From NCBI GenBank assembly GCA_039024375.1, contig JBCCQK010000297.1, positions 1-10,171 of the forward strand: a DNA stretch of 10,171 nucleotides, written 5' to 3'. The position numbers were made by a program, and so were the translations under genes. This document shows positions 1-6,066 of this stretch, in pieces. The stretch comes from JAFMDF01 sp039024375. GTDB lineage: Bacteria > Bacteroidota > Bacteroidia > Chitinophagales > Saprospiraceae. Under the pieces are notes generated by a model. It made no database searches. It was not told the origin of the DNA and saw only the letters and a program-made list of their open reading frames with translations. The number at the start of each line of letters is the position of its first letter. The first letter of the stretch is position 1.

Positions 1-217
1 CGGGAATTTCTATGGCAACGTTTTTTTTGATATGTCGTCCAATTTTTTTCGCTCGTTTCTTCACAATAAAAGAACCAAAACCTCTAATGTAAACATTTTC
101 ACCTTCGGTCAAATTGTCTTTTACTTCCTTAAAAAAGGACTCTAAAGTAACCAATACATCGACTTTGGCGATGCCTGTCTTCTCTGAAATTGCTGTCACT
201 AAATCAGCTTTTCTCAT
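1..217 (-). CDS. HU/IHF-family DNA-binding protein, 3'-truncated by window edge
   Basis: Nucleoid-associated DNA-bending protein that acts as a dimer on chromosomal DNA. Reading the minus strand from the ATG at 217 gives MRKADLVTAISEKTGIAK at the N terminus, then a dimerisation helix region with TLESFFKEVKDNL (residues ~25-37), the GENVYIRGFGSF segment typical of the HU beta-arm base (~40-51), and KKRAKKIGRHIKKNVAIEIP running into the window edge. The G-R-x-x-K-x-x-x-x-I-x-I pattern is the classical HU/IHF signature region. Usual family length is 90-100 residues; 72 complete codons are visible, so roughly 20-30 C-terminal residues are outside. The start is chosen because M-R-K-A-D-L is the normal Bacteroidota HU start. 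A poly-A run (codons K-K-N, plus-strand T8 near 21-28) sits in the DNA-binding arm. HU and IHF subtypes cannot be separated from this fragment. Confidence 0.93.
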   Translation of the reverse strand, partial: MRKADLVTAISEKTGIAKVDVLVTLESFFKEVKDNLTEGENVYIRGFGSFIVKKRAKKIGRHIKKNVAIEIP

Positions 218-307
218 ATTAAGGGCTGGTTTATAATAAGTTATGAATATTTTTTATTTGACTTAACAGGCGGCAAATTTCGTTTTTTTTTTCGTTATTT
301 GAAAGAT

Positions 308-336
308 TTTATAGACTTATTTTGCCGTTGTGTCAA
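308..336 (-). promoter_or_regulatory. Candidate promoter for the HU gene (TTGACA-N17-TATAAA)
   Basis: On the minus strand TTGACA (336-331) is separated by exactly 17 bases from TATAAA (313-308), about 90 bases before the HU start at 217. This is close to the Escherichia-type sigma-70 consensus. It also satisfies the looser Bacteroidota pattern of a TTG at -33 about 20 bases before a TA. No good TAnnTTTG is present in this leader. The surrounding DNA is very AT-rich, so chance is possible. Confidence 0.4.
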
Positions 337-344
337 TTTTTAAG

Positions 345-365
345 AAAAAAAACGACCTTTTTTTT
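345..365. other. A8-CGACC-T8 AT hairpin inside the divergent intergenic region
   Basis: Eight A residues (345-352), the loop CGACC and eight T residues (358-365) form a perfect but purely A-T inverted repeat. It lies upstream of both the HU gene (minus) and yicC (plus). The rest of 218-604 shows a small GGGAA/TTCCC hairpin near 395-408 but no tRNA, no convincing ORF and no long repeat. The homopolymer structure could be a flexible or bent upstream element; no function is shown. Confidence 0.3.
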
Positions 366-517
366 GATTTGATAATCAATGGCTTATGACTTTTGGGAAG
401 GTTTTCCCTAATCGAATTTATGAGGTCTTTGTAGAAGATTACACCTTCTGATTTTATGGAATGTGTTGTATTACGAGGACAATCGCCGACAGGTTACTTA
501 TAATGCCCTGCTTTACT

Positions 518-525
518 TACCTTTG
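518..525 (+). promoter_or_regulatory. Candidate Bacteroidota -7 box (TACCTTTG) for yicC-gmk
   Basis: TACCTTTG matches the TAnnTTTG -7 consensus of Bacteroidota sigma-A promoters exactly. It lies 80 bases before the yicC ATG, predicting a transcript start near 531-534 and a leader of about 70 bases. I see no clear TTG at the expected -33 distance, so the call rests on the -7 box and position. Confidence 0.5.
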
Positions 526-604
526 CAAAAAAAGTAGCTGATTTTGATGCGATTTCGCTGATTTTCTTTTGTTCTACTTAACTAACTACCACAAAAATAA
601 TTAC

Positions 605-1480
605 ATGGTTTTATCAATGACTGGTTTTGGCAGAGCAGAAGCTAGCTACCACAATAAAGAAATCCTAGTTGAGATTCGTTCGCTCAACAGCAAGTTTACG
701 GATGTGCGCCTCAAGATTCCGCAAAATTACAAGGAAAAGGAAGTACTCATTCGTAAGCTGGTATCGGACAGTGTGGAAAGAGGGAAAATCGAGTTGAGCT
801 TGGAGATTAAATCTCCCGAAGGCGATGAAGATTTTAGCCTCAATGTGCCGCTTTTCAAACGCTATCACCAAGAATTGACGACACTTTCGACGGAGTTAGA
901 TATGAGCAACGAAGGATTAGTTGCCGCTATCCTCCGCCTACCGAACGTTGTTGGGGCAGACGTTGGAACTATCGAACCCGAAGAATGGTTGCAAGCACAA
1001 AAAGCGATAAAAGGGGCCATTGCTACCTTCAATAACTTCAGAGCAGAAGAGGGAAAAGCTATGGAAAAAGACCTACGCTTACGGATTACGAACATTCAAA
1101 AGTACTTAGCTCAAATCGCCCCTTTTGAAGCAGAACGAGTGGTCAAATTGCGAGAACGATTGATGAAGAATTTGGAAGATAACTTTAGCAAAGAAAAAGT
1201 AGACCAAAACCGTTTTGAACAAGAAGTTATCTATTATTTAGAGAAAATGGATATTACCGAAGAAAAGGTGCGCTTAGGTCAACATTGTAAGTACTTTATG
1301 GAACAGGTTGATACTCTAAATCCTCAAAAAGGCCGAAAAATGAGCTTCATCGGACAAGAAATTGGCCGAGAAATTAACACCCTGGGTGCCAAAGCCTATT
1401 CTTCGGATATTCAGCGTTTGGTCGTAGCGATGAAGGATGATTTGGAAAAGATTAAAGAACAAGTAGCTAATGCTGTGTAG
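605..1480 (+). CDS. yicC: YicC-family endoribonuclease / RNA turnover factor
   Basis: Cytoplasmic protein of the YicC/YloC family; in Escherichia coli YicC is linked to RNA decay, including degradation of small RNA RyhB. The translation of 291 residues matches the family's usual ~290. The N terminus MVLSMTGFGRAE carries the hallmark M-T-G-F-G (residues 5-9), followed by EIRSLNSKFTD (~24-34), which fits the N-terminal YicC-like domain. The C-terminal DUF1732 region (~205-291) has MDITEEKVRL, GRKMSFIGQEIGREINTLG and IQRLVVAMKDDLEKIKEQV, all characteristic. An in-frame ATG at 569 would add 12 residues, but the family begins right before S-M-T-G-F-G, so 605 is preferred. The leader has no Shine-Dalgarno sequence. 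The gene is followed 37 bases later by gmk on the same strand, a widespread pairing that suggests one operon. Confidence 0.95.
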   Translation: MVLSMTGFGRAEASYHNKEILVEIRSLNSKFTDVRLKIPQNYKEKEVLIRKLVSDSVERGKIELSLEIKSPEGDEDFSLNVPLFKRYHQELTTLSTELDMSNEGLVAAILRLPNVVGADVGTIEPEEWLQAQKAIKGAIATFNNFRAEEGKAMEKDLRLRITNIQKYLAQIAPFEAERVVKLRERLMKNLEDNFSKEKVDQNRFEQEVIYYLEKMDITEEKVRLGQHCKYFMEQVDTLNPQKGRKMSFIGQEIGREINTLGAKAYSSDIQRLVVAMKDDLEKIKEQVANAV

Positions 1481-1517
1481 AGCAGACAACAATTTGACAA
1501 CAAATAATTGAGGATTC

Positions 1518-2087
1518 ATGAAGAAAATGATAATCGTCACCGCACCTTCTGGGGCAGGAAAAACAACGATTGTTCGACATTTATTAGCTACTTTTGACAA
1601 CCTATCTTTCTCGGTTTCGGCCACTACTCGGTCACCTCGCCCGAAAGAAATAGATGGTCGAGATTACTACTTTTTGACTATCAGAAAATTTAAAAACCGA
1701 GTCAACAAAGACGCCTTCGCCGAATGGCAAGAGGTATATCCCGATAAGTTCTACGGTACGCTGAAGAGTGAAGTAGAACGAAAATGGCGCAAGAAGAAAA
1801 ATATTATCTTTGACATTGAAGTGAAAGGTGCCACCAATCTTAAAAAACTGTACGGAGACCGAGCCTTGGCTATTTTTGTGAAACCGCCCTCCGTAGCAGA
1901 ATTGGTGCGACGATTGGAAAGTAGAGCAACCGAAAATCCTAAGTCGTTGGCGGAAAGAATTGCCCGAGCCAAAGAAGAGCTGACTTATGAGTATAATTTT
2001 GACCACGTTTTGATTAATGACCAATTAGATGTAGCACTAGAAGAGGCGGGGGCTATTGTCCGTAATTTCCTCTGCGAGGAAAATTAA
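1518..2087 (+). CDS. gmk: Guanylate kinase
   Basis: Phosphorylates GMP to GDP with ATP in guanine nucleotide synthesis and salvage; cytoplasmic. The 189-residue length is normal. Visible motifs are the P-loop APSGAGKTT (residues 9-17, with A in place of the commoner G at the first position, as often seen in Bacteroidota) and the GMP-binding segment SATTRSPRPKEIDGRDYYF. In that segment S34, R38, R41 and Y50 occupy the expected contacts. E69 and Y79 lie in FAEWQEVYPDKFYGT, the central DIEVKGA strand-loop follows, and LVRRLESRATENPKSLAERI is the lid region with its arginines. The C-terminal YNFDHVLINDQLD is also typical. The ATG at 1518 gives the standard short N terminus. It sits 37 bases after yicC with no terminator between, so co-transcription is likely. 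In many Bacteroidota nadD follows gmk; here it does not. Confidence 0.97.
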   Translation: MKKMIIVTAPSGAGKTTIVRHLLATFDNLSFSVSATTRSPRPKEIDGRDYYFLTIRKFKNRVNKDAFAEWQEVYPDKFYGTLKSEVERKWRKKKNIIFDIEVKGATNLKKLYGDRALAIFVKPPSVAELVRRLESRATENPKSLAERIARAKEELTYEYNFDHVLINDQLDVALEEAGAIVRNFLCEEN

Positions 2088-2120
2088 GATAATGATGGTT
2101 TTTGCACTTCCTAAGACAAA

Positions 2121-2140
2121 TATTTTGTAAATACAAAATA
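2121..2140. promoter_or_regulatory. Perfect 20-bp palindrome between gmk and apaG (operator or weak terminator)
   Basis: TATTTTGTA, a two-base AA spacer and TACAAAATA form a perfect 9-bp inverted repeat, 34 bases after the gmk stop and 134 bases before apaG. Symmetry and length are typical of a dimeric regulator's operator. As an RNA hairpin it would be mostly A-U with a tiny loop and no following U-run, so it would be a poor terminator. No regulator gene in the window points to a ligand. Confidence 0.35.
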
Positions 2141-2273
2141 CTGTTATTACTACGCACAAAAATTATCGCTCATCATTCATTGTTGTTAGCGACCACATTA
2201 GTAGTAAAATAAAAATAAATGATTCTCTGACCTTTGACTCATTTGACATCAAAAACGTAAAAAATCTAGCAGT

Positions 2274-2663
2274 GTGAAACAAATACGAGTTACCCAAGGC
2301 ATCGAAGTTAGCGTCCACCCCGTTTATCAGCCACAGTATTCCAACCCACAGAAAGATAAGTATGTCTTCGCTTACTTTGTAACTATCAAAAACAAAGCAC
2401 AAGTGACCGTACAATTGTTACGTCGTCATTGGTATATCTACGATGCAGGTAATCGTCTGCGCGAAGTAGAGGGACCAGGAGTTATTGGGCAGACACCCGT
2501 CCTACGTCCGGGTGAGCAATTCAAATACAATTCTTGGACGGATATGCCAACGTCTATCGGAAAAATGTATGGCTATTATTCCCTTCAAAAAATCACGGAT
2601 GGTACTATGATTGAAGCTGAAATTCCAGCGTTTAGTTTGATTGCGCCGTTTGTGTATAACTAA
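2274..2663 (+). CDS. apaG: ApaG domain protein
   Basis: ApaG/DUF525 protein with a fibronectin-III-like fold. The name is historically linked to Co2+/Mg2+ resistance and to the apaH locus in enterobacteria; the biochemical role remains unsettled. The 129 residues match the family (~125-130). Diagnostic stretches are VTQGIEVSVHPVYQPQYSNP (residues 6-25), KYVFAYFVTIKN, VQLLRRHWYI, the EVEGPGVIGQTPVLRPGE loop resembling a phosphate-binding glycine motif, and KMYGYY with IPAFSLIAPF near the end. The only plausible start is GTG at 2274: upstream the frame meets a TGA at 2244 with no ATG between, and the second codon onward (KQIRVTQGI) matches the family's beginning. It lies 186 bases after gmk, so it may be transcribed separately; a degenerate -7 box (GACCTTTG, 2229-2236) precedes it. 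Confidence 0.93.
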   Translation: MKQIRVTQGIEVSVHPVYQPQYSNPQKDKYVFAYFVTIKNKAQVTVQLLRRHWYIYDAGNRLREVEGPGVIGQTPVLRPGEQFKYNSWTDMPTSIGKMYGYYSLQKITDGTMIEAEIPAFSLIAPFVYN

Positions 2664-2680
2664 GAATATATTCAAAAATA

Positions 2681-2833
2681 GTAACTACTTAGGTCTTGTG
2701 GTTTTAGGGTGTTTTGGTCTTATGGCAGTCCACTAATGGGACAAAATCTTGTTCAAAAAAAGTACTTTTCTCGTCAAAACGGACGCTACCGTAATACCAG
2801 AATACCAAAATACCATAGCACCTAAGTAATTAC
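2681..2833. repeat. Large imperfect inverted repeat, copy 1 of an octamer-iterated palindrome family
   Basis: The left arm (2681-2731) begins GTAACTACTTAGGT; the right arm (2781-2833) ends CACCTAAGTAATTAC. The arms pair imperfectly along about 50 bases around a 49-base centre. Within the right arm the octamers CCGTAATA, CCAGAATA, CCAAAATA and CCATAGCA follow one another in exact 8-nt register (2789-2820). In the left arm GG pairs recur at 2700, 2708, 2716 and 2724, also every 8 bases. It starts 18 bases after the apaG stop, so the transcript end of apaG may fold here. Copies 2 and 3 share the layout. Confidence 0.7.
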
Positions 2834-2865
2834 CAAAAATATTATTTTGCTGATTTGAAAAATTC

Positions 2866-2987
2866 GTAATTATTTACTGAAGTTAGGCTGATTGTTTGAT
2901 GGTCTAATTGTCTAATGGTCAACGTCACGTAAAAACCATCAAGCTATCTGACAATCGAACCATCAAAAAAAATCCTAATAGTCATAC
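2866..2987. repeat. Large imperfect inverted repeat, copy 2 of the same family
   Basis: The left arm carries TGATTGTT, TGATGGTC, TAATTGTC and TAATGGTC in unbroken 8-nt register (2889-2920). The right arm carries ACCATCAA, GCTATCTG, ACAATCGA and ACCATCAA, also unbroken (2935-2966). The centre is AACGTCACGTAAAA. Outside the arms, GTAATTA with a later TTAGG (2866-2886) faces CCTAATAGTCATAC (2974-2987), the counterpart of the GTAACTACTTAGG box of copy 1. It follows copy 1 after only 32 bases. Confidence 0.7.
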
Positions 2988-3331
2988 ATGATTGACTTCA
3001 AGACAGTTGAAAATTCAAACATATCTCTAAGCTTCTTTTTCAATACAAAGAAATTGTCTGCTCCAATTCAGAAATTAACTTTCCTCGTCTTTCTCCTTAA
3101 ATTAGTCGATAAATTGAGCAATATTTCTAAAATAGTGACATTTTTATAAGATAACTTTCCAAATTAAAATAAGTATGAAACGGTTAAAAAGAATTTTATG
3201 TTAAGAAAGACCTCTCTTTTTCATATTTATTTTATTTGACCAATACAACTTTTTGCAAAGTTAAGCGTCTTTAATGGACATAAAAATAAAGGGAAATAAT
3301 AAAGAAAAAATTACCCAATCAAATTGATGGT
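2988..3331. other. Gene-free AT-rich intergenic stretch
   Basis: Between repeat copy 2 and the promoter of the small secreted protein no convincing gene is visible. A 53-codon frame from an ATG at 2988 to a TAA at 3147-3149 is AT-driven and lacks family resemblance. A minus-strand match to the -7 consensus (TAACTTTG, complement of 3256-3263) exists but leads into a frame of only seven codons. The region may hold an untranslated RNA, but nothing in it is recognisable. Confidence 0.4.
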
Positions 3332-3339
3332 TACGTTTG
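3332..3339 (+). promoter_or_regulatory. Candidate Bacteroidota -7 box (TACGTTTG) for the small secreted protein
   Basis: TACGTTTG is an exact TAnnTTTG match, 77 bases before the ATG at 3416, predicting a leader of about 65-70 bases. No distinct TTG lies at the usual -33 distance. Confidence 0.5.
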
Positions 3340-3415
3340 TATCCATCCGACTGTTTTCAAATTAATTTACAAACTCACGGAGTTGTTCACCCAACTTCTT
3401 AAAACCATTTTCACC

Positions 3416-3763
3416 ATGAAAAAAAACCTTAAAAACTTCGGTTTATTCCTGTTATTGTTTTGCTTTTCGGCTAACGGGTTGTTGGCGAATAATGATTATC
3501 CAAAGGTCAAGACCTTGCGCACAGAAATTGTTTCTTTGATTGAAAAACCCGACTTGAGTGTTCTAGAAGGAACAGAGACTGATGTTAGACTGAGTTTTTT
3601 GGTCAATGAGAAAAAAGAAGTAGTCGTCATTGCGGCGGATACGCGGTCTGATTACTTAGAAACGTATTTGAAAAACAAATTGAACTACCAGCAGATTAAG
3701 ACTGATTTTGTACAGATTAATAAAATTTACCACATTAAACTGTTGTTTAAGAAGACGGAATAG
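3416..3763 (+). CDS. Small secreted protein of unknown function
   Basis: A 115-residue product with a clear Sec signal peptide: positively charged MKKNLKNF, hydrophobic core GLFLLLFCFSANG, likely cleavage after LLA (residue 24). This leaves about 91 mature residues that probably reach the periplasm. There is no lipobox cysteine at the cleavage site; the only cysteine (C16) is in the hydrophobic core. The mature part has LRTEIVSLIEKPDLSVL, then the strand-like VRLSFLVNEKKEVVVIAADT, and a basic LKNKLNYQQIK segment. I recall similar short secreted proteins in other Bacteroidota, loosely resembling the small alpha/beta layout of TonB C-terminal domains, but I cannot name the family. An in-frame ATG at 3383 would place 11 residues before the charged MKKN and spoil the signal peptide, so 3416 is preferred. 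The gene is monocistronic: its own -7 box upstream and a strong terminator just downstream. Confidence 0.82.
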   Translation: MKKNLKNFGLFLLLFCFSANGLLANNDYPKVKTLRTEIVSLIEKPDLSVLEGTETDVRLSFLVNEKKEVVVIAADTRSDYLETYLKNKLNYQQIKTDFVQINKIYHIKLLFKKTE

Positions 3764-3779
3764 ACTTCTCTAACTAATT

Positions 3780-3822
3780 AAAAAAGCCTCGTTGAACCAA
3801 TTGGTTAGCGGGGCTTTTTTTA
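3780..3822 (+). terminator. Rho-independent terminator after the small secreted protein
   Basis: GCCTCGTTGAACC (3786-3798) pairs with GGTTAGCGGGGC (3803-3814) around an AATT loop, with two G-U pairs and one bulged G. It is preceded by six A and followed by seven T. The stem starts 22 bases after the stop codon. Symmetric A and T tracts would let it act in either direction. Confidence 0.9.
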
Positions 3823-3830
3823 TAATCAAA

Positions 3831-4054
3831 AGTCGGGGTTGTGTAAAAAGGATATAAATGAACTAAAATCAGATGTGTAATTAAATAGTTTGGGCATGAT
3901 GGTTTGATTTTTAAGATTGTTTGATTGTTTGATTGTTAACGTAATACTTTGAAGCACAACAATCTAACCATCAAGCAATCAAACAATCACAAGGCAATTT
4001 CGTAGTTACATAGATAATTATTTGCATATGAACACTTTCTACACAACCCCGACT
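3831..4054. mobile_element. MITE-like 224-bp palindromic element with 20-bp terminal inverted repeats (copy 3 of the family)
   Basis: The ends are AGTCGGGGTTGTGTA followed by AAAAG on the left (3831-3850) and its complement on the right (4035-4054): 19 of 20 positions match. Inside, GTAATTA (3877-3883) faces GTAGTTAC (4002-4009). The core arms are octamer iterations: GATTGTTT, GATTGTTT, GATTGTTA on the left (3915-3938) and AACAATCT, AACCATCA, AGCAATCA, AACAATCA on the right (3958-3989). The element has no ORF. No target-site duplication is obvious (left flank ends TCAAA, right flank begins CCACT), so a transposition origin is inferred from the terminal repeats only. It occupies nearly half of the 468-bp gap between the small secreted protein and the exporter gene. 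Confidence 0.6.
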
Positions 4055-4162
4055 CCACTGCACATAATTGAAATGCTACTAAAATATCTCCTTTCTTTAT
4101 CATTTTGTCGAACAGCTATGCATTATCGGCTACAAATCGAGTCAGATACCTAAATATCTGCG

Positions 4163-4170
4163 TACTTTTG
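4163..4170 (+). promoter_or_regulatory. Candidate Bacteroidota -7 box (TACTTTTG) for the ABC transporter gene
   Basis: TACTTTTG is an exact TAnnTTTG match, 69 bases before the preferred ATG at 4232, predicting transcription from about 4176. No convincing -33 element is seen. Confidence 0.5.
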
Positions 4171-4231
4171 TAAAACGGAAGAGAAATAGTGGAGGCACGA
4201 ATTGACAAGAAAAGTTCTAATCAAAGATAAA

Positions 4232-6034
4232 ATGGCAAGAAGTAGTACATCAGATTCGACGGAAGCGCCTAAAGTTAAAGTAACACAAGAAAGTTTTAGA
4301 GAGGCCATCAAAACACTCAGTTTTATTCGCCCTTATCGCTGGCATCTCATTGGCGGAATGGTACTGCTATTCCTAACGAGTCTCATTTTTATGGTTTTCC
4401 CTTGGCTAATTGGCCAAATGGTGGACATTGCACAGGGCAAATCCGAATACCCCTACACCTTGCAACAAATGGGATGGGCATTGGTGGCTATTCTGGTAGC
4501 GCAGGGGGTGATTTCCTACTCACGAGTGATTCTTTTTGCTAACGTTAGCGAACGGGGCGTCGCCGATTTGCGGAAAGCACTGTATAAAAAAATGGCGTCG
4601 CTGCCCATTACTTTTTTTGAGGAAAACAAAGTGGGGGATTTGATTAGCCGTTTAACAGCCGACGTAGAAAAATTATATAGCACTTTTTCCATTACGTTGG
4701 CGGAGTTCCTTAGACAAATCATTATCCTCGTCGTTGGTATTATTTTCTTGGCCGTCACAACCCCTCGTCTTTCTCTAATTATGTTGCTGACCGTCCCGTT
4801 TGTAGTAGTTAGCGCTATCTTTTTTGGTCGGTATATTCGAAAATTATCCAAAAAAAGACAAAAGCAATTGGCCGAATCGAACTCCATTTTGGGAGAAACA
4901 CTACAAGCAATTCAAGTCGTCAAGGCTTTCGCAAATGAAATGTTTGAGGTACGACGATACGGTAATTCTATTCAAAAAGTAGTCAAAATTGCGATGCAGT
5001 ACGCTGGTGCCAGAGCATTATTCGCTACTTTCATCATTACGGTGTTGTTCGGAGCGCTCTTTTTCATTATTTGGCAAGGGGCGTTGATGGTGCAAAACGG
5101 GACAATTTCCGCCGGAGAATTGGTTGCTTTTGTTACTTACACCTTCATTATTGGCGGCTCAATTGCGAGTTTAGGGAACTTTTATCCTGAGATTTTGGGC
5201 GCTTTTGGCGCAACGGAACGGGTCAGAGAAATCTTAAATACGCCGAGCGAAATGGATTTGGAGAATCATCCAAACATCACTCCAACAAAAATTTTGGGAG
5301 ATATTGAGTACAAAAATGTACATTTTAGCTACCCTACTCGTCCCGATATTCAAGTATTGAAAGGGATTGATTTGAAAATAAAGGCAGGGCAGAAAGTAGC
5401 TTTAGTCGGACCAAGTGGCGTTGGAAAATCGACGATTATTCAGTTACTACTACAATTCTATCCCATTTCAAAAGGAGATATTTTGGTGGATGGGAAAAAT
5501 ATTTTTGGTCAGAATATCCGTGATTTTAGAAACAATTTAGCACTGGTTCCACAAGAAGTCATCCTATTTGGCGGCACGATTAGGGAGAACATTTTGTACG
5601 GAAAAGAAGATGCTACCGAAGGAGAAGTTATCGCTGCTGCTAAGCAATCCAATTCGTGGGAATTCATTCAGTCGTTTCCCGAAGGTTTGGAGACCATTGT
5701 TGGAGAACGAGGAATCAAACTATCGGGTGGTCAACGCCAACGTCTCGCCATTGCCCGGGCCATTCTAAAAAATCCTGCTATCCTCCTGCTAGACGAAGCA
5801 ACGTCTTCTTTGGATGCTGAATCGGAAAAATTGGTTCAAGATGCACTCAACAATTTGATGGAAGGACGAACGTCGATTATCATTGCGCACCGTCTAGCAA
5901 CGATTCGGGACGTCGATACGATTTATGTGTTGAATAAAGGCGTTGTGGAGGAACAAGGGACGCACGATGAGTTGTCGATGATTGACGAAGGGTTGTATAG
6001 TAGTTTGGCGAAGTTACAATTTGAGACGGTCTAG
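4232..6034 (+). CDS. ABC exporter half-transporter (MsbA/multidrug type, TMD-NBD fusion)
   Basis: Inner-membrane ATP-driven exporter subunit that should work as a homodimer; substrate (lipid A precursor, lipid or drug) cannot be told from sequence. With the ATG at 4232 it has 600 residues, normal for this class. The N-terminal half (~30-330) has about six hydrophobic segments, such as HLIGGMVLLFLTSLIFMVFP and the pair around residues 150-200, forming an ABC type 1 exporter membrane domain. The C-terminal ATPase has Walker A GPSGVGKST (393-401), Q-loop Q441, signature LSGGQRQR (from 497), Walker B ILLLDE with D521 and catalytic E522, D-loop SSLD, and the H-loop H553 in IIAHRLATI. All key residues are intact. 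A TTG at 4202 could extend it by ten residues; the ATG is preferred. The gene stands alone, with its own -7 box and a stem-loop downstream. MsbA is one candidate, but nothing nearby concerns lipopolysaccharide. Confidence 0.93.
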   Translation: MARSSTSDSTEAPKVKVTQESFREAIKTLSFIRPYRWHLIGGMVLLFLTSLIFMVFPWLIGQMVDIAQGKSEYPYTLQQMGWALVAILVAQGVISYSRVILFANVSERGVADLRKALYKKMASLPITFFEENKVGDLISRLTADVEKLYSTFSITLAEFLRQIIILVVGIIFLAVTTPRLSLIMLLTVPFVVVSAIFFGRYIRKLSKKRQKQLAESNSILGETLQAIQVVKAFANEMFEVRRYGNSIQKVVKIAMQYAGARALFATFIITVLFGALFFIIWQGALMVQNGTISAGELVAFVTYTFIIGGSIASLGNFYPEILGAFGATERVREILNTPSEMDLENHPNITPTKILGDIEYKNVHFSYPTRPDIQVLKGIDLKIKAGQKVALVGPSGVGKSTIIQLLLQFYPISKGDILVDGKNIFGQNIRDFRNNLALVPQEVILFGGTIRENILYGKEDATEGEVIAAAKQSNSWEFIQSFPEGLETIVGERGIKLSGGQRQRLAIARAILKNPAILLLDEATSSLDAESEKLVQDALNNLMEGRTSIIIAHRLATIRDVDTIYVLNKGVVEEQGTHDELSMIDEGLYSSLAKLQFETV

Positions 6035-6066
6035 TATAGCGTGATTAGTAGTTAGTTGACTAGTGA

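Noticed and set aside
345..365. A8/T8 hairpin as a terminator for the HU or yicC transcript
   Set aside because: It lies upstream of both divergent genes, has no G-C pairs in the stem, and follows no gene end.
569..604. Twelve-residue N-terminal extension of YicC from the ATG at 569
   Set aside because: The family begins immediately before S-M-T-G-F-G and the extension (F-Y-L-T-N-Y-H) has no counterpart; the -7 box spacing fits either start, so the family start decides.
2889..2966. CRISPR array reading of the regularly spaced short repeats
   Set aside because: Units are contiguous octamers without spacers, the two halves are inverse complements, and no cas genes are near.
2988..3149. A 53-codon plus-strand frame starting ATG-ATT-GAC in the long intergenic stretch
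   Set aside because: AT-rich, rich in F, L, K and S as expected by chance, no -7 box at a suitable distance, no recognisable motif, and it starts at the edge of a palindromic repeat.
3256..3263. Minus-strand TAACTTTG (exact TAnnTTTG) as a promoter of a minus-strand gene
   Set aside because: Downstream on the minus strand the first ATG opens only a seven-codon frame and no coding-like sequence follows; a small RNA is possible but unsupported.
5568..5768. A 66-codon plus-strand frame inside the ABC transporter gene
   Set aside because: Out-of-frame shadow over the conserved ATPase domain; the transporter frame has all motifs intact.
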